Positions 1 to 14,829 of a DNA stretch of 64,000 nucleotides are shown piece after piece. The position numbers were made by a program, and so were the translations under genes. This stretch comes from Udeniomyces pyricola. Taxonomy: Eukaryota; Basidiomycota; Tremellomycetes; Cystofilobasidiales; Mrakiaceae. The stretch is from contig BCIK01000005.1 of the NCBI GenBank assembly GCA_039545295.1, positions 841,142 through 905,141 on the forward strand, in the 5' to 3' direction. The notes under the pieces were generated by a model. The model was not told the origin of the DNA, did not search any database, and worked only from the letters and a program-made list of their open reading frames with translations. Position 1 is the stretch's first letter; each line of letters starts with the position of its first letter.

Positions 1-540
1 TGGAGAGGAGTGAAGGAGTAGAGTAAGCAGTCTGCGATGCATGCAGAGTGACTCGTTACAAGGACGAAGACGAAGGGTCTTGAGCAACAGATCAGAATCG
101 TCGATGGTCGGGAACGAATCAGTCCGGTCGCAGCGTTCTTGACGTCATGCAGCAAAGATTGAGATGATCGCAGTGATGAACAAGATATTGTGTCGAGCGT
201 ATAGTGCAACAAAGTATCTCGAGTACACAAGTGAGGAGTGTGCTTGATGAGAGCCGAGCGTCCAGAGTCACGCTAGGACACTTCTCTCATGAGGGTTGAT
301 AAATATGTCGGGGCAACATAAGTACTGCAGTATAAACCAGATCGAACGTCGATCCAAACACTTGATCGATAAACATCCGTCGGAGGGGGCAGACCCTCGG
401 CCGAGTCCGCTCACCCGCCTTTCTCTCGACCAGCTCATCCCAACACACTTCATTTCCTTCTGTCTCTTCATCCTCCAACCAAGACCTAGCTTCATCCATC
501 TTTCCTTCACTCTTCATCTTCCATCTACATTCATAGCACC
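1..540. other. 5' flank of the URC4-like gene
   Basis: No convincing gene is visible here. The last 130 bases are pyrimidine-rich and end directly before the start codon at 541, as expected for a fungal promoter and 5' leader. Open frames crossing this stretch have no recognisable protein content. Confidence 0.5.
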
Positions 541-2648
541 ATGTCCTCCGGTCCAGCCTACCTTCGCACCCTCCCCGCCGTCCGCGAGCGATGCTCCAAG
601 ATCTACGCCCTCGCACAAGCCGGCAAGCTCGCCTACTTTGACCTTCACGAGGATAAGCTCGACGAAGTCGTCAACTATTGCGGCAACATCATCACTGTTC
701 GTCCCATGTGCTCTTTTAAAACCCTCAAACCGATACACATTTACTAACGCTACGTGTTTGCGCTTATTGCAATCCAACAGCGGGACTTTGGCACCAAGTA
801 CTCGTCTGTCCGTATCTCCATCTCAAAAGCATCGATCATCATGGCCAATCAGCCTAATATCATTGTCGTTCTCCCTCTAACGCGCATCATTCAACCCGAT
901 ATTTTACACTCAGATTCCGCCCCACTCTCGCTGGCGCCACTTTGCGACGCCCAATGACCCTGCCCTGCTGAACCCCTTGCTCGCCGCTTGGGAGGCTTCC
1001 TCAGTCCCGCCGCTGGAGATTGCCAAACGCCTGATTGACCTCTTCGTCGTCTCAGTTCTCCTTGACGCGGGTGCGGGGGACAAGTGGAAATTTTCCGCCA
1101 AGTCAGGAGAGAGCGTCGGTCGAAGCGAAGGATTGGCAGTTGGCTCACTCGAGTTCTTTGAGCAGGGCGGATTCAGTGATGTCGAGGGCAAGACCCACGA
1201 GGTCAACGGTACGTCTTATGCTCATACTATACCCTTCTTGTCAGAATAACATGTGGGTCCAATCAAGAACAGCCATTGAACGAGCTACTCTCTGAACTGT
1301 CCGTACAGCTGCCGGTCTCAAGGCACTGTCTGTCGAAAAGATCAGCGCAGCTCTTCAGGTGTCCGATGCCAACCCGATGAGCGGCCTCGGAGGCCGAGCT
1401 CAGCTGCTTCTCAACCTCGCCAAAGCCCTCGAGGCATCTCCCGAAATTTTCGGCCAAGGGAAGGAAGCTCGACCTGGAAACATGCTTGGTCAGTACGGAT
1501 ATTCCCGAGCTTGTACTCCTCCCACTTCCCCTCGTTGGTTGCTAAGATGTAGCTGCGGACTGACCCGTTTCTGGACTCCGCCTTCCTTTTTCGCGTAGAC
1601 TATCTGTCATCTTCTCCCTCGTTCAACAACTCCATTCACATCTCTGATCTCTGGGCCATCGTCATGGTGAGCTGTTGTTCCGACAATCCATCGTAAGATG
1701 GCAACATCTAACTGAACGCTTCCATGTTGCCGCGTTTCTTCCAGGACGGCTTCGGTCCAGTTTGGCCTGCGGCTCGAACCAAACTCGATGGGGTTTCCCT
1801 CGGCGACGCTTGGCCATGCGAGGCTCTTGGAGCTAGCTATGGCGCCGACAGAACCGAGGAAAACAGCATGTATGTCGATATGACCACTGATTCCTGGTGT
1901 GCACAACATTGAACTGACAACCTTTACCACGGCTCAACTTGCGATGATACAGTGTTCCTTACCACAAGCTCTCTCAGTGGCTGACGTACAGTCTTCTTGA
2001 GCCGATCCAGAAATACCTCGGATGGGAGATCAATGGTAAGCATTTATCATGGCTGTATCTGCGTTCTCCTTTTCGAGTCGAACGACATCTGATCGGTTTC
2101 AACTGCGCTTTACTCCTCGACCAGGCCGAGATGACATGACTGGTCTGCCCGAATACCGAAACGGTAAGTCGCCTTTTCTTTTTTACTACTTGTGCTCATG
2201 TCCCTTGCTGATATGATATGTCTTGGTCGCGGTCTATCAGGCGGTCTTCTCGTCGACCTGGGGTTCTTGACTCTCAAGACTTCGGCGTTCTCCAAGGAAG
2301 ATTACGCAACCTCCTCTTCCCCCGACACGATCCCCCGCATCGAAGTTTCCCACCCAGCCGTGATTGAATGGCGATCTGTGACGGTCATCGCTCTGTACGT
2401 ATCTACCATCGCCCGTCAAGCCTGCTCTCGATTGGTTCGTGACTAACCTGGTATCGCCCCTTCTTATCTCTCACAGTGACAAGATCGCTGCTGCTCTTCG
2501 CACCCACCTGCAAGCTCCGGATCTGACGACGGCTCAGGTGCTGGAGAGTGCGACTTGGAAGGGTGGACGAGAGATTGCCAAGGAGAAGCGAGGCAGCCAG
2601 GGCGGAGGACCTCCCATCGAGATTGTCAGCGACGGTACCGTCTTCTGA
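541..2648 (+). CDS. URC4: URC4/URG3-like uracil catabolism protein (DUF1688)
   Basis: This is a multi-exon gene. Joining the exons gives a continuous protein that starts MSSGPAYLRTLPAVRERC and ends EIVSDGTVF. Recognisable blocks in order are the N-terminal RTLPAVRER segment, the RWRHF segment (about 910-960), the GLGGRAQLL block near 1380, the DGFGPVWPAARTKLDG block near 1745, SQWLTYSLLEP near 1975 and the C-terminal GGLLVDLGFLTLK block near 2240. This arrangement fits the fungal DUF1688 family, which includes Urc4 of Lachancea kluyveri and Urg3 of fission yeast. Those proteins act in the URC pathway of uracil degradation, but their biochemical step is not settled. At least seven short introns interrupt the gene. 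The start is the first ATG of the conserved frame. The downstream CAND1 gene lies on the same strand 338 bp away with no functional link. The family assignment is from memory of conserved blocks. Confidence 0.85.
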
Positions 2649-2986
2649 GCAGAGGGATATATAGAGTGTGATAGGAAGTTGTATAGATCATTATCGTCAG
2701 CCAAAGCAAACCGATAGTGGAGCAAAAAGTGTACTACACAGTTTACATGTCATCATCAGCCCGCGACTCCAGTTCAAACACCAAAAATACTAGTGAAAGG
2801 AGATTTAATTGTCAGGAGTATAGGACGTTGAATACGTGCAGCACCGTCGCGTGAGCGCGGCCTCATCTTGATCGATGATCGATTACGAACTTGAGGCGGG
2901 TTCTCACACCACCATCCCTCGTCATCTCTCGAGTGACCCTGCTTGATTCCCGTTTCGACCCCATCCACAACCCACCAGTTTCGACC
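2649..2986. other. Intergenic region between URC4-like gene and CAND1
   Basis: This 338-bp spacer should hold the 3' end of the URC4-like transcript and the promoter of CAND1. I see no additional gene. Confidence 0.5.
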
Positions 2987-5900
2987 ATGATTCACCTTCA
3001 CCAAATTCAAACACTTCTAGACAAGGCCCAGAGCGACGATCCTGATCTTCGGTCCGTTTGCATCCTCGCATACGACACGTGTTCGGACGAGGCGATGATA
3101 TCCCAGGCAACTGCTCCACATCTCTGTGCTGATGCCCCACGTCTATTTCGTACTTTGTTCTCAACTCTTTGCCCTGCATGATGCTCTCAAACACCAGATT
3201 TATGGCCCTAACGGATCTCATTACCGAAACGTCGAGTCCCAAATTCTCAGTCGACGAGTCGACCGAGATCAAATGCGTGGAGATGGTCCTCAAGCTTATG
3301 GAGGACACCAATGGAGAGGTCAAGAATGCTGGTATCAAGGCGTGAGTACTGCTTAGCTCATTGTATCCTCATAAAACTTGCAAATGAGGTAGAACACAAC
3401 CATGCCGGCGATTCCGTCAATAGAGACCGAGCGTTACATCGTCATCGTAAGGGAGGCTGATAGCTCATCTTTCTTCTTGTCTGCATCGTCTTAACTAGTC
3501 TCGCATCCCTGTCGCCTCGGCTGCGCAAGAGCCAAATCTCCAGGGTCATTGATTCCCTAATCGTCATGTCTTCGGGTGCAGCGAGCAAAGGAGAGGAACT
3601 TCGAGATGTCGCAAGTCTTGGTGCGTGTTATATCTCACTCCTTCTCATCTCGAATCGCCACTGCGGTCGCGACCTTACCTCGCTTATATGAGGCTGACTC
3701 GACTGCTATCGTCTGCAGCCCTCAAGACCGTCACTTTTGGAATTGCTCCGGATTCGAGCATAGCGAGCTCGGTTGTGGAGAGGCTGCCTCTTCAGCTGCT
3801 TGTTCAGCTCGACGCCGTGCGTCATCGATCCAAGCCCTCTGTTTGATCATGCTCGCATTCCTGACATGCCGTCCGGTCAGCTTGTAGACACGTACAACTT
3901 ACATAAGCTCATGATATATCCTACTCTGTTCCTTCGATGTACAGGCCTCTCTTCCGCCCCAACAAACGCTTGAGACACTTGACATCCTCACAGACCTCTT
4001 CGTCCGGTTCCCGTTGAACTTCCTTGCTCAGCCAAAGATTCAAGAGGAATCCCTACACGTTCTTGTCGGACTGATGTCAACCGGAAGGCTTGCGGTCAAG
4101 AAAAAGGCCATCAACGCTTTGGGTATGTGCTTCCTGTTTAACTCCTCCACGCAAACGCATGCGTTGTTCATCTCGCTTATCTCCGCGCATGAGCTGACTG
4201 GATAGACGTTTACACGCGTCCCAAACCAGGTGCCCTCGTCTCGTCTTCCTCGCCCAAGATTTTTACGATGCTTTCCAACACGGTCGTACAAATGCTTACA
4301 TCCGAATCAACGCCCATCGAGGTGACCAGAGCATATGTTCAGCTCGTGGGTACCCTCAGCAGAAGCACGTCGCAGAAGACTGGACAGATGCTCGGCGATC
4401 TCATGACTGTAATCCTCGCCAGCTGCGGAGAAGACGAGGAGGATGAATCGAGAGAGGTTGGCTTGCAGGTGAGCTACTCGCTCCGATCTCTTCCAACTCA
4501 TGGTCGTGGTGGATGCAAGATATACAGGGAGACCAAGCAGAGCTTTGCACCAAGAACTGACCTTTGGGCCTGTGTCTTTCTCATCAGACGCTTGAGAGTC
4601 TCGTGCTCAGATGTCCGACTGAAGTAACTCCCTATATCAGCCAAATCGTGAAGACATCGATTCAAGGCGTTGCGTACGACCCAGTGAGTTAGGTGTGCGC
4701 AGATGGTATGACTTTGCCGGTGTCGTCTCCTGCTGATCCGATACTTGCTTTCTGGCTTTCAGAACTACGCTGGCGGTGACGATAGCGATGAGGACGAAGA
4801 CATGGACGCTGATGAGGACGAGGACGATGATGATGATGATCTAGACGAGGAGTGAGTGAAGATTGACTTTAATGCTCTCTTCAACCAAAGAATGGCGCTG
4901 ATCATGACATGTCGATCTCAAAGTTATGATGACGATGAGGACCAGACGTGGAAGGTTCGAAGGAGCTCCGCCAAAGTTCTTTCAGCTGTGGTCTCGACGG
5001 TGGGTGATGCGATCTACGCGTTCTACTTCGGTTCTCCGCTTGCCGAGTCTGATCGTTATGCTTCTTCTGCGCATTTATCCAGCGTCCCGAGCTTCTTCTA
5101 GATTTCTACAAGACGCTGTCTCTTACCCTCATCTCACGAGTCTCGGAGCGCGAGGAATCTGTTCGACTCGAGATCTTTGCGACACTCTCGACTCTCCTCA
5201 AGCAGACGCTAGTCTTTGGTCAGGCTCATAGATCTTCTTCCACCCAAAATGATGGTAGCATGACCCCCAGGACTCTCAAAAGGAAGCGCGAGGAGGCTGA
5301 TGCGGACGTTCGCATGTGGGAGCCAAACGAAGATGTGCCGGTTGTGGATGCCGCAGAGTCGTAAGCTTTGAATTGTTCAATCTTTGTCGGTTACGCAGGT
5401 GACAAGAAGGTACTCCGGAATTTAACCGACTGACTCCGCTTATCATCTAGTCCTATCCTACTTTTGACGCTCCAGGTACCGGCCCTCCTCAAGCAGGTCC
5501 TTAAGCAGCTCAACATCAAGTCCCTTCCTACGAAGCAGTCCGGTTTCACGTTGCTCCGAGACTTATCTACTGTGGTTCCAGGTGGACTCGCCGATCAATC
5601 ACCTGTCATCTGCTCGCGTGTTTCGGATGTCCTCTCCTCGCACGGGCATCAGATCTCCTCCCCGCTCATCATCGAGGCTCTCCGCTTCCTCAGTCAGTTC
5701 TTCGCCAGCCACCCGAGCGAGGTGTACATCAAGGAGCTCGGTCGTCTCATTCCCGACATCGTCAAGCTCACCAAGGATAAGAATCAGAAGACGAGTGTCG
5801 AAGCGTTCGTCGTCATCTCGCAGCTCGCTCGGAGTCTTCGACTCTCGTCATCAGCCCCACTTGCCCCTGAACTTGTGCAATTCATCGAGAAGTTCTACCA

Positions 5901-8717
5901 GGCGACTGTCCAGGTCCTCCAAGGCAACCTCGCCGATGTCGAAGTTCGAATCAAGACGCTTGAGACGCTCGCCAAGTTGCTCAACTACGAGGGAGACGTC
6001 CTTGTGTCTGAATACCCGACATGCTTGGGTGTACTCTCCACTTCTGTTAGCAACGAGGCGTTGCGGCTTTCGGCAGTGACCGCTATCAGCCGCGTTGCCA
6101 ATGCACAGCTCTGCCAAGGTCCGATCTTTGGAGCCTGGTTGGTCGAAAGCTTGAGCACGGTTGCTGCCGTACTTCGAAGAGGCAGTCGATCTATCAAGTC
6201 GGCTGGATTTGAATGTTTGGCTGCTATCCTTACTAGGTACGCCTCGCTCCTGTTTGGCACGTCGGGTGTTCACCAGTCAGCCATTGTTTAACCAAAACTT
6301 TCCCCCTTTTTTTGTTTTCCGGCTGAAATGGGCCTCTACAGACTTGGCAGCGACTTGCCTACCGAAACGGCCATCTCGCTCGTCGGCCAGCTTACTCCCT
6401 TTGTCATCGTCGACGATTTCACCAACCTCGCTCCCTCTCTCAACCTCTTGACCGTCATCATCAGCATACAACCCGCTGCTAAGCCCTCGCTCGAGTCCCT
6501 CATGTCGACGCTCTTTGATCTTACCCGGTCGCCCATGTTTGGTGGTGCTGCCCTCGATGCTTTGCTCGATTTCTTTAGCACCCTCGCCCGGCTTGATTCC
6601 GACGCGGTCCCAGGCATCCTCGATTCCTTGATGAAACCTTTCAGTCAAGCCAAATCAATTCCTGATTCGACCAGCGGTGAGATTCAAGGGTTCAAGACGG
6701 TTGCTAAGTGCACTGGAGCCCTCATGACCTCAAGCCCAAGCCATGTCCCGGATGTTACCACCGGTTTTGCGGCCAATATCAACGTGAGCGTCAAGTCTAT
6801 CCCACTCTCTGTCCACTGAAAGAAGCACGGCGAAGCTGATTCAACCCATTCTTAGTCCACTGCCACTTCACCAGCCAACGTTTTCTTCTCGCTGCTTTGC
6901 CTGGGAGAGATTGGTCGAAACAAGTAAGCTGTTGCTTTACGCTGGTCGTCTACAACGTGACGTTCAATGAGAGTGGGCATGCGGGCTCAACGACAATCGT
7001 TTCTGTCTATCCTCGACCTTTGGTTCTCACTTTCTAGTGATCTGTCTGGCCAAGATGCAACCTTCCGTCGGATCATCGATCTCTTCTCGTCGAACCAGGA
7101 AGAAATTCGAGGGGTCGCTGCATTCGCTGCAGGTGAGTCTGCTTCGCATCAGAGCCGACTTGGTGATAGTGGATATTTGTGATGTTGATTGCCCACCATA
7201 TTTCACTTCATCTCACAGGTAACTTTGCTGTTGGGGCTCCTTCGTTCCTCGCTTCCATCGTCTCGATTGTCGAAACGTCGGAATCCAAAGAGACCCGACT
7301 GCTCTCGCTCCATGCCCTTCGGGAGGCCATCTTCCATTGTTCTCGAGCTCAGCTCGAATCGATCGCCGATTCGCTCTGGGTGCCGCTCTTTGAGGACTCG
7401 GAGGCCAAAGATGAGGCCAACCGGATCATCGTCGCCAGCTGCATCGGCAAGCTTACGACATGCAACCCGGCAAAGTACCTTCCTCAATTGCAGGTGAGCG
7501 ACGTCAGAAGCTTGCGTCCTACGGAACATCCGACTCAGCTTGGTTAATTTCCGAGGTCTAACGCCTATATTGAACGTGTTTTTGCTTGACTGGGTTCAGA
7601 TGCGCCTCCAATCAACCTCGGCCAAGACCCGTGCGACGGTCGCGTCAGCCATTCGATACACCTTCACTGACACTGATGCATCGTACGATGACATTCTGGC
7701 ACCTACCATCGTCGAATTCCTGCAGCTGATGCAAGATCCCGATCTTGTGAGACGCCAATCTCCCCCTCCGGCTGTTTGCTTTTTTCCTTTCTTTCTGATT
7801 CGCGTATCTTTCCCTACTGACGCAAGAAACACTCTCTTTCTCTCCACGATGTGACAGACTGTGCGAAGGCTCTCGTTGGGATCCCTCAATGCAGCGGCCC
7901 AGAGCAAACCCCAATTGATTCGCGAGCACCTCGTCACCCTCCTCCCGCTTTTGTATGGCGAGACCGTGATCAAGGAAGAGCTCAAGCGAACTGTTCAGAT
8001 GGGACCCTGGAAGCAAATCTTCGATGATGGTCTTGAGACGAGGAAGATGGCGTACGAGACTATGTACACTCTGGTAAGCATGTTCTCGTCCGAATTCTAG
8101 ATGGAGTCGATTGGACGCTCATTAAGCGTCATGGCCCAATCTTAGCTCGACACATGCCTCTCCAAGATCGATATTCCCACCTATCTCGCTCGAGTCATTG
8201 CCGGTCTCTCGGACGCTCCCGAAATCAAAGGTGAATCCTTCTTTCTGCCTCGCTCAATGCTTTTCTCTTCTCGTCTGAAATGCTGATTTGGTTACTCTGC
8301 ATCTCTTTCCAGTCATCTCTTTCTTGTCTCTCTCGCGACTCTCATTGGTTGCTCCCACATCAGTCACCCAAATCCTCGACTCGATCGCGCCGTCCTTTGC
8401 CGATACGATGAAGACCTACGCCTCTAACAAGGACTCGGTCAAGCAAGATTTCGACCGACATGCCGAAATGCAACGGAGTGCGCTGAGGACGATTGCGGCT
8501 CTCGCCAAGTTGAGCTCGACAGGAGTTACGCCTGCTTTTGAGACTTTGGTGAGTTTTCGACTTGCCTGATCAGACTCGGCACCTAACAGCATACATTGGC
8601 GATAGGAACGTTTGAGATTGACACTGATTCGATGGTTTTCTCTGCGTCTCTCTCATGCAGGTCATTGAGACCAAGCGCGGCGAATTTGCTCGAGAGTTCA
8701 ATGAACTCGCTCACTGA
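2987..8717 (+). CDS. CAND1: Cullin-associated NEDD8-dissociated protein 1 (CAND1/TIP120)
   Basis: CAND1 is a HEAT-repeat solenoid that binds unneddylated cullin-RBX1 and promotes exchange of substrate receptors on SCF-type ubiquitin ligases. The spliced product begins MIHLHQIQTLLDKAQSDDPD and continues FMALTDLITE, then EIKCVEMVLKLMEDTNGEVK, which is the classic first HEAT repeat. Many HEAT helices follow through 8.7 kb. A highly acidic D/E loop near 4770-4960 is followed by QTWKVRRSSAKVL. That acidic insertion followed by a WKVRR segment is typical of CAND1. The C-terminal exon reads VIETKRGEFAREFNELAH and stops at 8717. At least 15 introns of roughly 50-110 nt are present. The start is the first ATG in the conserved frame. 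Total coding size agrees with a protein of about 1,200 residues, the usual family length. Confidence 0.92.
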
Positions 8718-9162
8718 GCGTGGCCCTGACGTAGTTTTCCCCCTGTTCGAGCGTTTCCTCACCACCATCAAAAGTGCCATTCTCCTTTCTCACTTCCTTG
8801 TCCCCTCTCTCCATCTTTTTCCACCGCCCTGGTTTTTTTTTCACTCTCGCACATTTGCTACTTTTTCTGATAATCATGATGTCAAGTGAAATGTCGGTAT
8901 TCTGGGGGGTGTCTCGAAATCGTTCGGAGTTGCAAGACACCCGTCAAGAATACAAGATCGAGACCAAGGCGGTGCATGGACATTCTGGGCCGCTGGTCAT
9001 CACAGCCTTGATCCATAAGCCGTCGGCTCGGACCGGTAAACCTATACAACCGACATTCCGACCTCCTGCCTCTCCTCTCATCCCATCATCATCTCGGCCA
9101 CTTCCATCTGGTCTTTTTTGCCTTCAACTTATACCCATCATCTCAATTTCTACCTTACCATC
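8718..9162. other. Intergenic region between CAND1 and the isomerase gene
   Basis: This 445-bp spacer holds the CAND1 3' region and the promoter of the next gene. A pyrimidine-rich stretch at 8770-8870 and another just before 9163 fit 3' and 5' untranslated regions. No gene was recognised. Confidence 0.5.
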
Positions 9163-10928
9163 ATGCCCGGCTTCATCGCACTCTCTCGACCCCATACCAA
9201 CGTCCTCCTCCTTTCCCTCGCGCGTCCACCGATGAACGCCTTTTCGGAGCCGTACTGGCGCGAACTCGGCTCGATCTTTGACCGGATCAAACGTGGCGAG
9301 ATCGTCGATGGGGAACCAGGCGAGATCCGGGTCGTCGTCTTGGGGAGTGCTTTGGACAGGGCGTTTACAGCTGGGTTGGATCGTGAGTAGATCCCCGCCC
9401 AGAGGACTGGTCATGCGGCTGAGAAGATTGACGTTGAATCATGGCAAGCTTGTTTTGTGGGGAACGTTATTGGGTTTCCGTTTTCTTGTTTTTCTTCGCG
9501 TTTCCCTTTTTTCCCCTTGTTTTGGTAACAGTCAAAGATTCTGGGTTTGCCTCAGTGACGTCTCCTTCCCTTGATGCGGCGAGGAAAGCGCTAGCCTGGT
9601 CCGATCACATCCTCGTTCGTTATCGGCCCTACCCTCTCTCCCCCTGTAGTATCCTCCCTCAAACGCTCATCCAAGGAACTACACACCTAATTTTTCTTCG
9701 ATAATTCCAACTCTACAGGATTTTCAAGCAGCCATTACGTCCATCTCCGCCTGCCGCATCCCTGTGATTGCTGCGATCCATGGATTCTGCATCGGTCTTG
9801 GGGTCGATATCTGCTCGGCTTGCGACATCCGATTGTGCTCCAAGGATACCAAGTTTTCCATCAGGTTCGATAACAAAAAAAAAGACACTCTTCCGACCTT
9901 TGCTTATCGGAGGAAAGAATTTGAACTGACGGCGAAAAAGGTGGATTATGGTTTTGCAGGGAAGTCGCTATTGGGATGGCAGCCGATATTGGTTCTCTTC
10001 AGCGAGTCAGTCCTTCAACACTCTACTCCTCGCACCCAGTCTCAGCTATATGTTTCCAGAGTATCTCCTCTGAACCGGTCGTCTTTTGTCGGGACACAGG
10101 TGCCAAAAATCACGGGCAATGACTCTCTAGCACGAGAGTTGGCTCTGACCGGTCGGTTCTTCAACCCTACGACGGCCGTTCAATTGGGACTCGTCTCGCG
10201 AGTCGTCGAGGGTTCCAGAAAGGAAGTTCTCGGTAAGACTTGGGGCATTGCATCTGTTTTTGCTGGTTTCATGTTGTGTCCGATACTATAGCGAATTTGG
10301 GAGACTGAATTTTTTAACTCGTCATGGTTTCACGGTCTTTTCATGACCATTGATTGACGATCGCCGACCTTGTAGCGGCCGCGTTGGAAGTTGCGGAGGA
10401 GATTGCGGATCTCAGCCCGATGGCGACGTTGGGAACCAAGCACCTTCTCGATCGTAAGCATCAAGTCATTCACGTGGATGATATCCCGCAACGGGCATGG
10501 TACTGCTACATATCGTGTGTGCGTGTGGTGTTCTCGGCGCTGACTGTTTTATCTGCTGGATCGTTCGGTCATGTCCGTCACTGACAGATGCAAGAGATCA
10601 CTCGTCCGTATCTTCGTCTTCTATCCCCTCTCACACCTTGATGGCTTTCCCCCTTTCCTATATGAGCCATCGTGATTTGCTGAACTGAGACTTCTCGTCA
10701 CTCTATGCTCTTCTTACCTTGCCCCTCGACGACGTATCGGTCCACGAACGATTCAGTATCGAAGAGGGGCTCGCCCATACCGCCCTGTGGAACTCGGTCA
10801 TGCTCCAAGGGCCCGACGTCCAACTGGCGATCGAAGCGTTTGGGGAGCGAAAGACGACGGGAGTCTCGGTTGGAAAAGCAATCGAGTATCCTCCCTTGAG
10901 AGAGCTCAAACGGGCTTCAAAGCTCTAA
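9163..10928 (+). CDS. Peroxisomal delta(3,5)-delta(2,4)-dienoyl-CoA isomerase (ECH1 type)
   Basis: This crotonase-fold enzyme is expected to isomerise 3,5-dienoyl-CoA to 2,4-dienoyl-CoA during beta-oxidation of unsaturated fatty acids. The spliced frame runs MPGFIALSRPHTNVLLLSLA, then VVVLGSALDRAFTAGLDLKD (the oxyanion-hole region), AAIHGFCIGLGVDICSACDI near 9770-9830, REVAIGMAADIGSLQR split by an intron near 9865-10000, and LTGRFFNPTTAVQLGLVSRV near 10145. The acidic residues in DICSACD, REVA and AADIG match the catalytic positions of mammalian ECH1. The protein ends ELKRASKL, a canonical PTS1 signal, so peroxisomal import is likely. That also agrees with ECH1, which ends in SKL. At least six introns interrupt it. 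Assignment to ECH1 rather than generic enoyl-CoA hydratase rests on the AADIG and LQR motifs. Confidence 0.9.
10921..10928 (+). other. PTS1 peroxisomal targeting signal (SKL) codons
   Basis: The last codons of the isomerase gene encode Ser-Lys-Leu followed by the stop. This is the consensus C-terminal tripeptide for PEX5-dependent import. Confidence 0.85.
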
Positions 10929-11247
10929 GGGAAAGTCGTCGTCTTGGGGGAGGGGGGAGGGGGGGGGGTTATGCGTACGGTTGATACGAGCTAGCTAGCT
11001 AGGTGTCGAGATGATTCGTTCAAGGACGTTGCCTTTCTTTTTTCTGTTTTTTTTAGTCATGTTTGTCTCAATCAAGTCCCTATATGATAGGTTGCTAATT
11101 GTAAATGAATGCTTCTGCACATTCCGGGTTCTTGAAGAGGAAATTTCCCGGAGACATGACCGTCGATCCTTCTGGACTCCTGTATATATCATTCTCTTGG
11201 GCCATCTTCATTCAGATATTGTGTTTTTTTTTTTTTTTTTTTGTCTT
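10929..11247. other. Convergent 3' region with G-rich and poly-T tracts
   Basis: This 319-bp region separates two convergent genes. It contains a G-rich run near 10948-10968, a GCTA repeat near 10990 and a poly-T run of about 18 bases near 11224-11242. No gene is evident. Confidence 0.5.
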
Positions 11248-12423
11248 TCATGCGCGACTGAGAACCTCATCCGAATGAGGTCGAATCCATACCCCACCTT
11301 CGCCTACACTCTGTTCGATTCGCCTCCTCGGCCCATCTTCTCGCCTACGCCTGTTGATCTCCTCATTGAGTTGTTCCTGCTTGAGTCGGTCGGCTTGGAT
11401 CTGGGAGACTTGAGCTGAGTTGGCGAGAGCGTAGGCTCGTTGGATTCGTTGGGCGTCGATGATGGATTGGGTATGTTCGATCTGAGGCGTTAAACGTCCT
11501 AAACTGTACATCAACCGCGTTTCAGCGTAGCGCAGCCTGTGAGGTCATTCCGAAGGATCAAGAAGAAGGGTGGGGGGGGGGAGGGGGATAGAGAAATGAT
11601 GTGATGAATGAGAAGGGAGAGCAAGGTACAAGGAAGCGGCCGAGTGAAACGAATGAGATGGATAGCAAGATGGGAAGGAAATGAAGAGATGGCGGTGGTA
11701 CAAGTAAGCATGTGATATCTTCTTCTATTCCTCATCAAGCCCCTTCGATGCTCTCTGATTCAATCACCTCATCACGCAACCTGACACCTCAAGATCAAAA
11801 GCGAAAGAAAAGACAAGACAAGAAGAAGAAGAAAAAAAGAGAAAAGAAAACTCAACAGAAGAGGACAATGGCGTTGGGGACTCACTCTATCAACTCCCTC
11901 GCCTTTTCATCAGCCAACTCCTTCCGACCTTCCTCGGTTCCTTTCAGGCTCTCGATCCGATCCCTCTCCGCTTGTTGTTTCATGCGCTCGACTTCCCGCT
12001 CGTTTTCCCTGTAGGCGGCGAGTTGGATGGCCCCGGTGGGGGTGTTGTAGTATGCTTCTCGGGTGGCTTCTTCGAGACGTTCACGGTCGGTCGTCAAGTC
12101 GGCTGCGCGCATGGTGACCAAGCCGATGAAGTAGTAGGAGACTGGATAAGGGAGGAGCAAAGAACGAGTTGGAGGAATTCGGGGTTCGAGGTCGGATCGG
12201 AAACCATGGGTGGTGTTTTGATGATGAGTAAAGCTGCTTTTTCCTAAAGAGGCACATGCCCAAAGGAGAGCACGGGTTGAGGAGAAGAGGGCTTCCGGAC
12301 GACAAGGAGATGGATGAGGCACGCAGGAGTTGGGTGGGGGCGGATGGAGAAACGTGCGCTCTTACGACTAAGACCACCGGTGAGATAGAGGGTGGGATGT
12401 CTGGTGAAGAAGCCTGACTTCAT
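11248..12423 (-). CDS. Small membrane-anchored coiled-coil protein, unrecognised family
   Basis: I do not recognise this gene by family. A three-exon model fits perfectly: exon 1 12366-12423, exon 2 11886-12141 and exon 3 11248-11536. It has GTAAGA and GTGAGT donors and CAG acceptors, and 603 nt in total, giving 200 residues. The protein starts MKSGFFTRHPTLYLTGG. A single hydrophobic stretch at about residues 12-30 ends SYYFIGLVTM, and a long charged region rich in E, R, K and Q follows, predicted as coiled coil (for example AAYRENEREVERMKQQAERD). The basic N-terminus followed by one membrane segment would suit a mitochondrial inner-membrane or ER anchor, but that is inference. It lies just downstream of DHFR copy A on the same strand. 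The exon 2 acceptor at 12142-12143 was chosen because it keeps frame and completes a plausible membrane helix. Confidence 0.6.
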
Positions 12424-12971
12424 CTTTGGGTGGGTGTCAAGGCAGAAGGGAATAGATGAGGGTGAGGATGGATGGTGAGTTGAGCACAAGAAGGGGCGTG
12501 GGTTGGGCTGGTACGTTGGTCGATGGGGTGGAGTAAAGAAAGAGCTCAACAGGGCGGCTGGCCATCATTCCTCGCGCCGGCCCGACGACCGCAGCGCTTT
12601 CCAAACATGCCGAACGACAGCTATACTCATCAACTATCGTAGCCTCTTGCAACTGCAAAACCCTCCTTCAATCAGTCTTCCCACAGTTCAGGTCTCTCAC
12701 CAACATACCTCATCTTCATCATCCTTCAACCTCACTTTCACATCGAACTATATATATATATACATCTTGTATTGCGACCCAATATCATTCAATTCAGCTA
12801 TGGCTGACTATTTATTTAGATCGCGATATCGCAATGTACGTATATATATACATAGCCAGACATACAGGAAAGCTGCAAATGATCGTATACGCGCAGATAC
12901 CTCCTTGCGGCTTACAACTGCAGTGATCATCATCTTCACGAGCATCACCCTGCCTAACTCCATCTCGTCCC
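12424..12971. other. DHFR copy A 3' flank and coiled-coil gene promoter
   Basis: This 548-bp spacer lies between two minus-strand genes. It contains alternating TA tracts near 12750-12765 and 12840-12852. It shares no similarity with the 3' flank of DHFR copy B, so the inverted-repeat identity ends just inside the coding region at 12981. Confidence 0.55.
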
Positions 12972-14829
<1,858 letters not shown>

